Assembly: GCA_913057175.1 (NCBI GenBank)
Contig: CAJXNP010000012.1
Coordinates: 206,637-270,636 of the forward strand
Length of the DNA stretch: 64,000 nucleotides
Direction of reading: 5' to 3'
DNA from: an uncultured Cytophagales bacterium
GTDB lineage: Bacteria > Bacteroidota > Bacteroidia > Cytophagales > Cyclobacteriaceae
Shown here: positions 51,426 to 61,273 of the stretch, one piece after another
Numbering within the stretch: position 1 is the stretch's first letter
Layout of the letters: each line of letters opens with the position of its first letter
Notes under the pieces: model-generated
What the model was told of the DNA's origin: nothing
Seen by the model: the letters and a program-made list of their open reading frames with translations, nothing else
The model's database searches: none
Position numbers and translations under genes: made by a program

Positions 51426-54400
51426 TTAGAAGTCAAATCCAAAGGTAGCGTAGAACTTCGGCTTTTTCCTGATACCGTCTTCTATTGGGTAAGCAAGATC
51501 AAATTTCATGTAATACCCTAACAGAACGGTCCGCAAGCCAAAACCGTAGCTTTGAAGAAATGGATTTCTGAAATTCTGTATGATAGCCTGGAACGGGTTA
51601 TTTTCAGGTTTAATAATTTCAGTATTGATGCTGTTGACAGTTGCAAGAGGTGAGCTTCCCGTCCATGCCGATCCAATATCGTAAAAGCCTATGAGCAGCA
51701 TATTTCTAAGGAAATTGGAAGAAATAGGGCCTCTGTAAAAGTATTTAATAAAAGGAAATCTTAGCTCTGCGTTAAACAAGATGGTGTTACTACCATTAAA
51801 CGTATTGTAATCAAAACCTCTCAGGCTCGTCACGTATTCTAAAAATAAGATGTCAGAGTTGTCCTGCATTTGTTTAAAACCAAGCTCATCGACACCTTCC
51901 TCGTTTGTCGTATTTTCGTTTCGGGTTTTATTAAACAACCAGTTGTCCATTCCACCCAGCAGATATGTCTTTTGTCCCGGCCCCCAATATCTTCCATAAA
52001 ACAATCGTGTAGCAAAGACAATTTCACGGTGAATTTTCTGATAATTTCTTATATCAAGATAAATGTTTGAAAAATTGTTTTGAGGATTGTTCATTCCTTC
52101 CCAATGAACAAACCCGATTTTCCCTCTCGTTCCCTGAAGTTCATTGAGCCCTGTACTGACTGTATTATCAAAGACCAATTCAGTTTTTACGCCCAGGTAA
52201 TGATTGGTTGAGGTAAGCGGAGGTCCTTGCTGAAATATGTATCCGTCAGGATCCAATTCAAAATATCTTGTGAAAGAATAAAATGGTGTAACAGAAAGTC
52301 GTGTGGCAACATTTAGCGGAAGAGAGGCTGTTGTCTCAAATTTATTCATAATGTACTTCTGCGCAGATATCTGGTTAAAATCGCGGTAAACATTCTTACG
52401 ATCATACCTGAATTTTAAATCAATGAGATGCTTTAGATAATTATACTCACCATAAAAATTTGAACTTCTCAAGTCTGTGGCAACAAATATCCCTCCTTTA
52501 AAGCTATGATCCTCAAGAAGATCATTCATTTGCGCCTGGAAATTTAATCCAAAGCCCATTAGAGGATCGATGACAAAGGTTGTCACAACATTATCTGCGG
52601 TAAATCTTGTTTTATAATCAAGCGGACCGACCAGGTCTCTTTCTTTTCGCAGTTTTCTGTATTTATTTAGGAAAGACCCTGTTTTCTCTTCAGTTGTCTT
52701 GACCACATCTGTATCAAAAACATAATTATCGGTATCGACATACTGATCACTTTCCCCATCGCTATCGGTGGTTTTCTCATCAGTCTTTTCTTCCACTTGC
52801 TCTCCCGTTTTTGAGGGCTGAGTCTCTTCAAAAATGTAGTGCTGTGTATCCACATATTTTGTAGTATCCAGATCAAACTGATCGAGTAATGAAGTTCTTT
52901 CAGGCACGCTCCTATCTTCAATTTCTTCATCAACTGTTTCATCTTCATCGCCACCATCAGGAGACTCTATCCTTTTTTTCTGGTTGGAGAGTAATCGTTC
53001 AGCAACCCGCTTGGCATTGATGAATTGCTGGCGCTTGGTTTGTGTGGTAAAAATATTTCTATCAAGGTCATACCCATTGATCAGGTAAATATTCGATTTG
53101 TTATTATAAAAAGCTGTAAATGCGAGTTTGTCTTTTGAGCTGGGTATATCATAATTTTCAAGGTTGACACCAAAATTACTTACCTGAAAGAACAACTTAT
53201 TCCCTAAATCGTACTTGAAAACATTTCGGACTCCCTGTTGCTCACTCAAAAAGTAAATCTCATTTGCATTGGGGGCAAGGGGTTTAAAATTCTTCGTTAA
53301 TGTATTGGTTACGCGATGGACTGTTGATTTTGTAGAATCAATATTGTAAATGAAAATATTGTAGACATCTGAAATCTGAGAGATCTTCTTGTTTTGACTA
53401 AAAACACTATCTGTTGTTCGGTTTGAGCTGAAAACAATGGAAGCCGTTTCCGGAATAAAACTTGGATTAATATCATCATAAAGATCGTTTGTAATCCTTT
53501 TGATTGAATTTCTCTTTAAGCTAACCAGATAGAGGTCATTGTTTCCATTTCTCTCCGCACTAACAACAGCCAGGTTACTTCCCTTAGCGATATCAAAATC
53601 CGTGATCTGGTTAATCCTTGAAAGCTCCTTTCTAACAGTAGCGCCTGAACCAATGGTGTGAGCCGCAATCCAGTTTTTGCCATATTTATTATATATGATG
53701 CCCAGGACTCCCTCAGACTGCCAGCTAAGGAGAGGCATATTGTAATCCACCTCCTGGTTGATCACTTTGAAACCTGCACGTAAAAGGACTTTCTCTCTAC
53801 CCGTGTTCAGGTTCTTAACAAAAACTTTGTATCGGCCTCTCACATTTCTTGAGTAAGCCAGGTAATTTCCCTCGGGACTTAATTTTACTTTATTAAAATT
53901 ATAGTCATCCCTGTTGTAATTTTTTACAAGATTTTCCTTGTCAGGAAAAACATAATTCTGAACAACAAAATCTGACTGACCTGTGTAAAATGAATTCCAG
54001 TCCGCGATAAATCTCTTATAAGAAACACCGATCGTTCCTGCTATACTTTTTTCTTCGTTTCTGACAATCCTGGTCAGGTTAAGGATATTAGAAATATAGC
54101 TTTCTCCATATCGTTCGGCTATAAAATTCCAGATTGATTGCCCGATTAATCTTGCTTCATCATCCTCAAAAGATGTAACTTTTTTAAGCTTCTTATCCTG
54201 CATAAGGTCGCGGATATAATTATCCATTTCCAGATCCCATCCATTGGCAACATAGGATGCTGCGCCGCTAATAAACCAATCAGGTAATGAAAGCAGGTAC
54301 GAAGATTGGAACATATCAGACAAGCTTCCTCCGTACATCATGTCATTGATGAGCATTGCAGCGACATTGTACTTGAGCTCCTTTTTGTATCCATCTACGG

Positions 54401-54782
54401 TACCCGGGTAGGCAATCTCAACCTGAGAACGGACAAAATCGGTCTTCCCACTAATGTCAAAACCAGCTTCATTGATGCCGACGTTACTTTGCTGAAGGTC
54501 AGAGATAGAATTGTAGAGGAAAATTTTTGTTTTATAATAAGATGAGTAGCCGAGAATGTCTGTTATACGCTCAAATTCTTCTTCCAGGTATTCTGCTCCA
54601 AGCCTGGCAATTTCATTTCCACCATCGTAGAAATATATTTCAAAGTTTTCAGTGCTGTAATATCGCCAGTTGAAATTTTTAAACTGCATCCTGTTTTTAC
54701 CAAATTCCACCTGCGCCCGTTGACCCACTGCACACGTAATCGATAAAAATGTTGCTATGAGGAATAAATAAAGCTGTTTCAC
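51426..54782 (-). CDS. Large outer-membrane protein: TolB-like propeller plus BamA/TamA-like barrel
   Basis: 1118 residues with signal peptide (LYLFLIATFLSITCAVGQ). About 25-280 resembles a peptidase-MA-like helical domain without its zinc motif; 285-620 carries PD40/TolB-like propeller blades (KVKLSPEGNYLAYSRNVRGR, DINPSFIPETASIVFSSNRT). An acidic low-complexity linker with repeated TxxYVDTxxYxF follows (about 630-710), then a C-terminal barrel of the bacterial surface-antigen family (about 740-1118) ending in Phe (FYATFGFDF), the barrel-assembly signal. This architecture recurs in Bacteroidetes. A role in envelope protein export or assembly is possible but unproven. Confidence 0.82.
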   Translation of the reverse strand: MKQLYLFLIATFLSITCAVGQRAQVEFGKNRMQFKNFNWRYYSTENFEIYFYDGGNEIARLGAEYLEEEFERITDILGYSSYYKTKIFLYNSISDLQQSNVGINEAGFDISGKTDFVRSQVEIAYPGTVDGYKKELKYNVAAMLINDMMYGGSLSDMFQSSYLLSLPDWFISGAASYVANGWDLEMDNYIRDLMQDKKLKKVTSFEDDEARLIGQSIWNFIAERYGESYISNILNLTRIVRNEEKSIAGTIGVSYKRFIADWNSFYTGQSDFVVQNYVFPDKENLVKNYNRDDYNFNKVKLSPEGNYLAYSRNVRGRYKVFVKNLNTGREKVLLRAGFKVINQEVDYNMPLLSWQSEGVLGIIYNKYGKNWIAAHTIGSGATVRKELSRINQITDFDIAKGSNLAVVSAERNGNNDLYLVSLKRNSIKRITNDLYDDINPSFIPETASIVFSSNRTTDSVFSQNKKISQISDVYNIFIYNIDSTKSTVHRVTNTLTKNFKPLAPNANEIYFLSEQQGVRNVFKYDLGNKLFFQVSNFGVNLENYDIPSSKDKLAFTAFYNNKSNIYLINGYDLDRNIFTTQTKRQQFINAKRVAERLLSNQKKRIESPDGGDEDETVDEEIEDRSVPERTSLLDQFDLDTTKYVDTQHYIFEETQPSKTGEQVEEKTDEKTTDSDGESDQYVDTDNYVFDTDVVKTTEEKTGSFLNKYRKLRKERDLVGPLDYKTRFTADNVVTTFVIDPLMGFGLNFQAQMNDLLEDHSFKGGIFVATDLRSSNFYGEYNYLKHLIDLKFRYDRKNVYRDFNQISAQKYIMNKFETTASLPLNVATRLSVTPFYSFTRYFELDPDGYIFQQGPPLTSTNHYLGVKTELVFDNTVSTGLNELQGTRGKIGFVHWEGMNNPQNNFSNIYLDIRNYQKIHREIVFATRLFYGRYWGPGQKTYLLGGMDNWLFNKTRNENTTNEEGVDELGFKQMQDNSDILFLEYVTSLRGFDYNTFNGSNTILFNAELRFPFIKYFYRGPISSNFLRNMLLIGFYDIGSAWTGSSPLATVNSINTEIIKPENNPFQAIIQNFRNPFLQSYGFGLRTVLLGYYMKFDLAYPIEDGIRKKPKFYATFGFDF

Positions 54783-54794
54783 GTGACTACCTAC

Positions 54795-55862
54795 TTATCT
54801 ATGTCGAACTGAATTGTAATATAATGAATAATACCGTTTAATATCTACTTCCTCGTCAAGATTTGAACTATTCTCCAAATACCCGACAAATTGATCAGAA
54901 AAATACGGAGCCAAAGATACTCCCTTCGTTCCTAAACCATTAAAAATCCCCACAGATTCATATTCAGGATGTATTCCGATGAATGGCCTTCTGTCCAATG
55001 TTGCCGGCCGAATGCCCGCTTTTTGATCCAAAATCTCCGCATCAATCTTAAAAAGTTTCTCAAATTTTTCCATTATTTCTTTCCTGGCTTTTTCCGTAGG
55101 ACTGCAGGAAGAATCCCTCCAGTCGTATGTCGAGCCACACCTGCAAGTCCCATCAACGGGAGGCGTGACAAAACAACCTTTATTAAATATTTTGTCAAAC
55201 GGATGAAAAGGTTTCAAATAAAGAATTTCCCCCTTAACCGGCCTGAATGGCAGCCATGAAAAAAAACCTTTGCGGGCATTCTGATGTCCCATACAAAAAA
55301 CGATCCTTCTGGCTTGAATATTTTTGTAACGAATGGATGAATCCAGGATCCGAAGGTTTTGATCATCAAATTTTTCATTGATCAGAATTTTATCATCGAA
55401 AAATTTTTTCCTTCCCGCGGAAATAAGTTTTGATAGATGAATAACTCCTCCATTCCCTATTTCTACTCCACCATATGGATCATGGACATCTTCGAATTGA
55501 GAAGTTTGATATATATTCTTAATAAAATTGGTATACGCAGTATCACCACTTTTCGACGTCCAATCATTTTGCTCTTCAATGTTCTTAAATGGACGATAAA
55601 TCTCCTTTTTAAAGAAAAATTTCTCGTCAAGAAATTCTTCCAACTCAGGATAAAACTCATGTAAATACGGGAAGATAACATCCGCCAACCAGGTTTTAAC
55701 AAATCGTTTACCCGTAATGGGATTGAATAAGCCAGCTGCTACATTTGAAGAAGAATTTTCATCATATTCATCAATAATAAGGATAGATCTGTTCCTTCTG
55801 ATCAATTGATATCCCAATAATGTTCCTGCTAAACCCTGACCAACTATGAGATAATCTATCAT
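54795..55862 (-). CDS. FAD-dependent oxidoreductase, DAO family
   Basis: 355 residues from ATG 55862, which starts directly at the Rossmann fold: IDYLIVGQGLAGTLLG with GxGxxG at 8-13. A start at 55928 would add 22 unlike residues and abut the divergent MBL gene start. C-terminal AGIRPATLDRRPFIGIHPEY and VGIFNGLGTKGVSLAPYFSD are the conserved end of D-amino-acid-oxidase-like enzymes. Substrate unknown (amino acid or amine). The TolB/barrel gene lies 12 bases downstream. Confidence 0.85.
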   Translation of the reverse strand: MIDYLIVGQGLAGTLLGYQLIRRNRSILIIDEYDENSSSNVAAGLFNPITGKRFVKTWLADVIFPYLHEFYPELEEFLDEKFFFKKEIYRPFKNIEEQNDWTSKSGDTAYTNFIKNIYQTSQFEDVHDPYGGVEIGNGGVIHLSKLISAGRKKFFDDKILINEKFDDQNLRILDSSIRYKNIQARRIVFCMGHQNARKGFFSWLPFRPVKGEILYLKPFHPFDKIFNKGCFVTPPVDGTCRCGSTYDWRDSSCSPTEKARKEIMEKFEKLFKIDAEILDQKAGIRPATLDRRPFIGIHPEYESVGIFNGLGTKGVSLAPYFSDQFVGYLENSSNLDEEVDIKRYYSLYYNSVRHR

Positions 55863-55928
55863 ATTAATGATTTCAAGTACTTGTTTTTTCCCAATTTTAA
55901 GACATTTTTGTGATATACAACGAATCAA

Positions 55929-56579
55929 ATGATCGAGATAAAATCATTCACATTTAATCCATCTTTTTACGAAAACACCTATGTTTTGTACGATGAGACT
56001 CTCGAGTGTATTATCGTTGATCCGGGATGTTTTTTTAAAGAAGAATATGATGAACTTGACTCATTCATTGAAGATTACCGACTGAAACCGGTTAAACTTA
56101 TAAACACCCATTGTCACATCGATCATGTCCTGGGTAATGCATACGTAAAAAACAAATACAAAATTCCTTTGTACATTCATAAATTAGATATGGAGGTTTT
56201 GCTGGCTGTCAAAGTGTTTTCTGAAATGTATGGTTTCAGAGGATATGAGGAAGCGACAGTAGACGGCTACTTAAAGGAAGGGGATCAGGTAGATTTTGGC
56301 TCGTCTGTTTTAAATGTATTATTTGTACCCGGGCACGCTCCCGGACATATCGCCCTTGTTAGTGAAGAGCAAAATTTTGCCATTTCCGGAGATGTCTTGT
56401 TTGATGGCAGTATTGGCAGAACGGATCTGCCGGGAGGCAACTATAACCAGCTTATAGAAAGCATCCAGACCAAATTATTTCTTCTTGATGATGAAATGAT
56501 TATTTACCCCGGGCACGGGCCAACCACAACCATTAGAAAGGAGAAATCAACCAATCCGTTTTGCAGATTGGCAATTTAA
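55929..56579 (+). CDS. MBL-fold metallo-hydrolase, glyoxalase II-like
   Basis: 216 residues. Zinc motif NTHCHIDHVLGN (THxHxDH), third His in FVPGHAPGHIALV, bridging Asp in FAISGDVLF and last His in IIYPGHGPTT: a complete dinuclear site. Length fits the short glyoxalase II-like group lacking the C-terminal glutathione-binding domain, so the substrate may be another thioester. Followed after 12 bases by pssA. Confidence 0.9.
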   Translation: MIEIKSFTFNPSFYENTYVLYDETLECIIVDPGCFFKEEYDELDSFIEDYRLKPVKLINTHCHIDHVLGNAYVKNKYKIPLYIHKLDMEVLLAVKVFSEMYGFRGYEEATVDGYLKEGDQVDFGSSVLNVLFVPGHAPGHIALVSEEQNFAISGDVLFDGSIGRTDLPGGNYNQLIESIQTKLFLLDDEMIIYPGHGPTTTIRKEKSTNPFCRLAI

Positions 56580-56591
56580 ATCCTTATATCG

Positions 56592-57281
56592 ATGAAAAAG
56601 CATGTACCAAATATTTTCACCCTTGGAAATTTGTTTTGCGGGGCTATTGGAATTGTTTTTGTTTTCCAGGACAATCTTATATGGGGAGCCATGATGATTT
56701 GGGCTGGAGCTGTGCTGGACTTTTTTGATGGTTTTATGGCTCGAATATTAAATGTAAAGACCTTGATCGGGAAGGAATTGGATTCCCTGGCAGACATGGT
56801 CACATTTGGATTATTGCCCTCTTTTATCATCTTTTATTATTTAAAACTATCAACCTCAAATGTTTACATTCCATTCCTTGCTTTTTTGATAGCCATATTT
56901 TCAGCGCTTCGCCTGGCCAAATTTAATGTTGATGAGCGTCAAACCACATCGTTTCTCGGCCTGGCAACTCCGGCAAGTGCATTTTTCGTTTCGGCCATTC
57001 CGTTTTACTATGAATTGCCCAATTTCACTTCGTTTGTCAATGTATACATCCTACTGGCCATAACGGTTTTCTTGTCCTATCTCATGATCTCTGAAATATC
57101 CCTTTTCTCCTTCAAATTCAGTGGTATTAAATGGCAGCAGGATAAATGGAAAATCATTTTCGCTTTGCTAAGCCTTGTCCTGTTTGCCTCATTCCAGGCC
57201 TTAAGCTTTCCCCTCATTATCTTATCCTACCTCATTTTCTCTAAATTGGACAATAAAAAAAATGAAAAGCCTGTTGAATAA
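56592..57281 (+). CDS. pssA: CDP-diacylglycerol-serine O-phosphatidyltransferase
   Basis: 229 residues, about eight membrane segments. Contains the full CDP-alcohol phosphotransferase motif: DFFDGFMARILNVKTLIGKE continuing LDSLADMV, i.e. DGxxARx8Gx3Dx3D. N-terminal KKHVPNIFTLGNLFCGAIGI and the type II PssA membrane layout support phosphatidylserine synthase over phosphatidylglycerophosphate synthase. Makes phosphatidylserine, precursor of phosphatidylethanolamine, in the inner membrane. No psd is adjacent. Confidence 0.92.
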   Translation: MKKHVPNIFTLGNLFCGAIGIVFVFQDNLIWGAMMIWAGAVLDFFDGFMARILNVKTLIGKELDSLADMVTFGLLPSFIIFYYLKLSTSNVYIPFLAFLIAIFSALRLAKFNVDERQTTSFLGLATPASAFFVSAIPFYYELPNFTSFVNVYILLAITVFLSYLMISEISLFSFKFSGIKWQQDKWKIIFALLSLVLFASFQALSFPLIILSYLIFSKLDNKKNEKPVE

Positions 57282-57288
57282 TTACATT

Positions 57289-57322
57289 TTGGTGGGTAAA
57301 AGGCATAAATAGTTTAATTTTG
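57289..57322 (+). promoter_or_regulatory. Predicted promoter of porU-porV
   Basis: TTG (57289-57291) and TAATTTTG (57315-57322) separated by 23 bases, matching the Bacteroidetes TTG-N17-23-TAnnTTTG consensus. It lies about 115 bases before the porU start. Confidence 0.6.
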
Positions 57323-57436
57323 ATGAATTGTGGAATTATTGACAACTATCATTTCCTGACAGCGCAACGACCACTTTTTTAAACCAGATTTTGTTTTTTT
57401 GTGGAATAAAATGAACGGGTATCCAATATCTATATA

Positions 57437-60400
57437 TTGAAAGTTGTAATTACCATATTTTTAGTAATTGTCACTAATCTTTGCACCTTTGCCGGGAATG
57501 AGTTTTCTGATACAGTCAAAGTTAAAATTGACTGGAAAGGAATGAAATTTTTACGTGGAAATGATGGTAAAAACATTCAGACTATTGATGCATCCTCAGC
57601 TATTCATCTTCCTGAATATAATCACTTACCGGTAATCGAATTAAAGACTGGAGAAAATGAAATTCTTTCACTTGAATTAGTTGATTGGGAAAGCGATTCT
57701 CTTTCTGAAGCTGAAACTAAAATTTTTCAAGAGAGAAACACCCATTTTCAAACGTTCAAAACCAGGGTTTTGACTTTCCGGAATAAAGTCGAGTCTTCAT
57801 TCCTGTTCTTCCCATTTATTTACGACAGCCTGAACCATCATTATGTAAAAATCAACAAAGCTGAAATTTTAGTTCGATCAGAAAAAAGTGCTCAGGATAT
57901 TTCAACCAGAAGGAAAAGTTTAAGGGTTAGCAATTCCGTTTTGTCAACCGGGTCACTATATAAAATTGCTGTTGTAGAAAATGGTGTTTATAAATTGGAT
58001 AGGGATTTTTTAAGAGGATTGGGCTTGGATGTTGACAGGCTAGATCCTAGTAAAATTAAAATTTTTGGGAACGGAGGTGGCGTACTTCCACAGGAGAACA
58101 GTGCATTTCGACATGAAGACCTGTACGAAAATGCCATATTTGTGAGTGGCGAAAATGACGGTAGCTTTGATGAAGGCGACGAAGTGCTTTTCTATGGCCA
58201 ACAACAACATAAGATCTGGCTGAATGAAGAAGGAGAAATAAGCTATTCTCACAATATTTACAGCGACACAACCTATTACTTTATCAGTGTAGATGGAACC
58301 GATGGTAAAAGAATCAACACGATAGAGAATCTCGCCGGTCAATTTCCGATAGTTGATTCGTATAATGACTTGCAGTTTCATGAAGTCAATGATATCACTA
58401 TTATCAATTCCGGACGCGAGTGGTTTGGAGAAAAGTTTGATGCCATTGTTTACCAAAATGTGCAATTTGATACCAGGGATATCAGGTCGGGAAGTGAAAT
58501 CAAAGTCGTTGCATCTGCCTTGTGCCAGAGTGAAGAACCCACTACCATGGAATTTTCACTCAATGACCAGGAAATTGGAATCATCGAATTTACCAACATC
58601 CCTGATGGAGCGTATTTTACAAAAGGTATATTGGAAACTGAAGAATTTGTCACAGATCAAAGTCAAAATATGCCGGAAACTTCTGTCGTCAGCATGAAGT
58701 TTAACAAGATCAATGGTATTCGATCAACAGCATACCTGAATTTTCTAAATTTTTCCTGTGTCAAAGAGCTGACTACCTATGATGCTCAATTGATCTTCCG
58801 ATCTCTTCAGAGTATTGAACAATCGAATTCAACGTTTTCCATAACGAATCTGAGCCAGGAAGAAAGGATTTGGAATATTACCCAGCCTTTAAATCCACAG
58901 GAACAACAATTTTCAGTCTCAGGAAAGTCATTCAGCACTGAGACCAATTCTCTTCAGGAATATGTGGTCTTTAATCCGGGAAATCTTAAAATACCTATTG
59001 CCAATGGACCTGTCGAAAATCAAAACATAAGAGGTGAGTCTGTCCCGGATTTGATCATCGTCAGTCATCCGTTGTTTCTTTCAGAAGCGAGGCGCTTAGC
59101 AGATCACCGCCGGTCATTCGATGGATTGGATGTATTGGTTGTAATCCCACAACAGGTCTTCAATGAATTCTCATCCGGCTCACAAGATGTGACTGCCATT
59201 CGTGATATGGCCAGGTTTTTCTACTTAAAAGGAAACGGAGCAAAACTTAAAAATTTACTGCTTTTTGGTAAAACCTCTTTTGACTACAAAGACCGCATAA
59301 AGAACAATACTAATTTCGTTCCTACTTATAATTCGAGGAATTCGGTCCACCCGGTGTATTCATATACTTCTGATGATTACTATGGTTTTTTTGATGAAGA
59401 TGAGGGGGAATGGGAAGAATCTTTTTCTGGCGATCACACAATGGAAATAGGAGTTGGCCGATTGCCGGTTAAAGCGTTAGAAGAGGCGAGGACACTAGTC
59501 AACAAACTCATCAATTATAGCAAGAATCCAGAAACACTTGGTGAATGGAGAAACGATATTTTCTTTATTGCGGATGATGGAGATGCAAACATTCACCAGA
59601 GAGACGCAGACAAATTGGCCACTTATGTAGATACCACTTATACCAGATTTAATGCCCATAAAATTTATGTCGATGCTTTTGAACAGGAAGTTACCCAGGT
59701 TGGTGAAACAGCACCTGAAGCAAATGAAACCATCAATAATTCCATCGCAAAGGGTGGTCTGATCTTTAATTTCACAGGTCATGGTTCAGAGATTAGATGG
59801 TGTAGTGAAACCATCCTCGACTTACAAATGGTCAATCAATGGAAAAACTTTGACAAACTTCCGCTGTTCGTCACAGCTACCTGCGAATTTGGAAAGCATG
59901 ATGATCCCAGGCTAATTTCCGGAGGTGAACAACTTCTATTAAACCGTAAGGGCGGAGCGATCGGTTTAGTGACAACCTCAAGACCAGTCTACTCCAACTC
60001 CAATTACGACATCAATTATGCATTTTACAGGAGTGTTTTTGAGTTGAATAACAATGAATTCCAGGATCTGGGTTCTGTATTTAAGAACACAAAAAACAGA
60101 AGCTTACGGGGCAGCAATAACAGGAATTTCTGCTTACTGGGCGATCCGAGTATGAAATTGGCTGTTGCTAAACATAATATACAAATCCAGGCAGACATGG
60201 ATACTGAAACAAAGATTCCCGGTGATACGCTCGGTTCCCTGGAATTAGTAAAAATCAAAGGGAATATTGTTGGATTGAATGGGGCTGATATGCCATCTTA
60301 CAATGGTATTTTGACAGCGACTGTTTTTGACAAGAAAATTGAAACGCAAACACTGGGCAATGAAGGCAGCATATTTCACTACAAAATTCGAAACAGCATC

Positions 60401-61246
60401 ATTTTCAACGGCAACGTTTCCATTTCTGAAGGAAAATTTAATTTGGAATTTGTGGTTCCTAAGAGCCTGTCCGAAGATTTTGACAAAGGAAAAGTCTCCT
60501 TGTATGCAAAAAGTGATAATCCGATGAATGATGCCGCCGGGGCTGATCTTTCCTTTTACATCGGTGGTGAGGCGGATTCCGAACCAGATAATACACCTCC
60601 TGAAATCGGACTATTTATTAACGATACTACTTTCCAAAACCTGGGGATTACCGGTTCGGATATTATTGCCCTGGCAAAGATCTCTGATGAAAATGGTATC
60701 AATACTTTGAATGATGAATTGAACGAAGGAATTATTCTGAGACTTGATAACCTGGAATTTAAATACGTGGGGAATTTCTTCAAAAGTGAGTTGGACACCT
60801 ATCAATCCGGATGGTTGAATTATCCGATATCAGAACTGGAAGAAGGCTATCATACCATTGTCATCGGAGCTTATGATACGCATAATAATTATTCCGAAAA
60901 AGAGATAGAATTTTATGTCACCAATTCACAGGAATTTTATGCTGAAAAGTTGCTGAACTACCCCAACCCATTCAAAGATTTTACAACATTTACTTTTCAA
61001 CACAACCGTGCAGGAGATGACTTAGAGCTCAATTTAAAAATATTTGATATACAGGGAAGAATTGTATTCAACGGTTCACAAATAGTTGAACATAGTCCGG
61101 GAAAAATAGACGATTTAACGTGGAATGGACAGTCTTTTAGTGGGAAACAATTGGAACCGGGAGTATACGTTTACATGATTAAAATTCGTTCATTGGAAGA
61201 TAATTCAAATTATTTTTTGAAGAGTAAATTGTTAATCATTAATTAA
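57437..61246 (+). CDS. porU: Type IX secretion system sortase PorU
   Basis: 1269 residues. Cysteine protease of the gingipain (C25) family that cuts the C-terminal signal off T9SS cargo at the cell surface and attaches it to an anchor lipopolysaccharide. Catalytic His782 (FNFTGHGSEIRW) and Cys816 (VTATCEFGKHDD) are present. The start is TTG 57437: in-frame TAA lies 27 bases upstream and no ATG comes before the signal peptide (KVVITIFLVIVTNLCTFAG). The C-terminus (NYPNPFKDFTTFTFQHNRAG to LKSKLLIIN) is itself a T9SS type A domain, as in other PorU. porV follows after 27 bases. Confidence 0.95.
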   Translation: MKVVITIFLVIVTNLCTFAGNEFSDTVKVKIDWKGMKFLRGNDGKNIQTIDASSAIHLPEYNHLPVIELKTGENEILSLELVDWESDSLSEAETKIFQERNTHFQTFKTRVLTFRNKVESSFLFFPFIYDSLNHHYVKINKAEILVRSEKSAQDISTRRKSLRVSNSVLSTGSLYKIAVVENGVYKLDRDFLRGLGLDVDRLDPSKIKIFGNGGGVLPQENSAFRHEDLYENAIFVSGENDGSFDEGDEVLFYGQQQHKIWLNEEGEISYSHNIYSDTTYYFISVDGTDGKRINTIENLAGQFPIVDSYNDLQFHEVNDITIINSGREWFGEKFDAIVYQNVQFDTRDIRSGSEIKVVASALCQSEEPTTMEFSLNDQEIGIIEFTNIPDGAYFTKGILETEEFVTDQSQNMPETSVVSMKFNKINGIRSTAYLNFLNFSCVKELTTYDAQLIFRSLQSIEQSNSTFSITNLSQEERIWNITQPLNPQEQQFSVSGKSFSTETNSLQEYVVFNPGNLKIPIANGPVENQNIRGESVPDLIIVSHPLFLSEARRLADHRRSFDGLDVLVVIPQQVFNEFSSGSQDVTAIRDMARFFYLKGNGAKLKNLLLFGKTSFDYKDRIKNNTNFVPTYNSRNSVHPVYSYTSDDYYGFFDEDEGEWEESFSGDHTMEIGVGRLPVKALEEARTLVNKLINYSKNPETLGEWRNDIFFIADDGDANIHQRDADKLATYVDTTYTRFNAHKIYVDAFEQEVTQVGETAPEANETINNSIAKGGLIFNFTGHGSEIRWCSETILDLQMVNQWKNFDKLPLFVTATCEFGKHDDPRLISGGEQLLLNRKGGAIGLVTTSRPVYSNSNYDINYAFYRSVFELNNNEFQDLGSVFKNTKNRSLRGSNNRNFCLLGDPSMKLAVAKHNIQIQADMDTETKIPGDTLGSLELVKIKGNIVGLNGADMPSYNGILTATVFDKKIETQTLGNEGSIFHYKIRNSIIFNGNVSISEGKFNLEFVVPKSLSEDFDKGKVSLYAKSDNPMNDAAGADLSFYIGGEADSEPDNTPPEIGLFINDTTFQNLGITGSDIIALAKISDENGINTLNDELNEGIILRLDNLEFKYVGNFFKSELDTYQSGWLNYPISELEEGYHTIVIGAYDTHNNYSEKEIEFYVTNSQEFYAEKLLNYPNPFKDFTTFTFQHNRAGDDLELNLKIFDIQGRIVFNGSQIVEHSPGKIDDLTWNGQSFSGKQLEPGVYVYMIKIRSLEDNSNYFLKSKLLIIN

Positions 61247-61273
61247 TTATCTTTAAAATTCAATTTACAATAC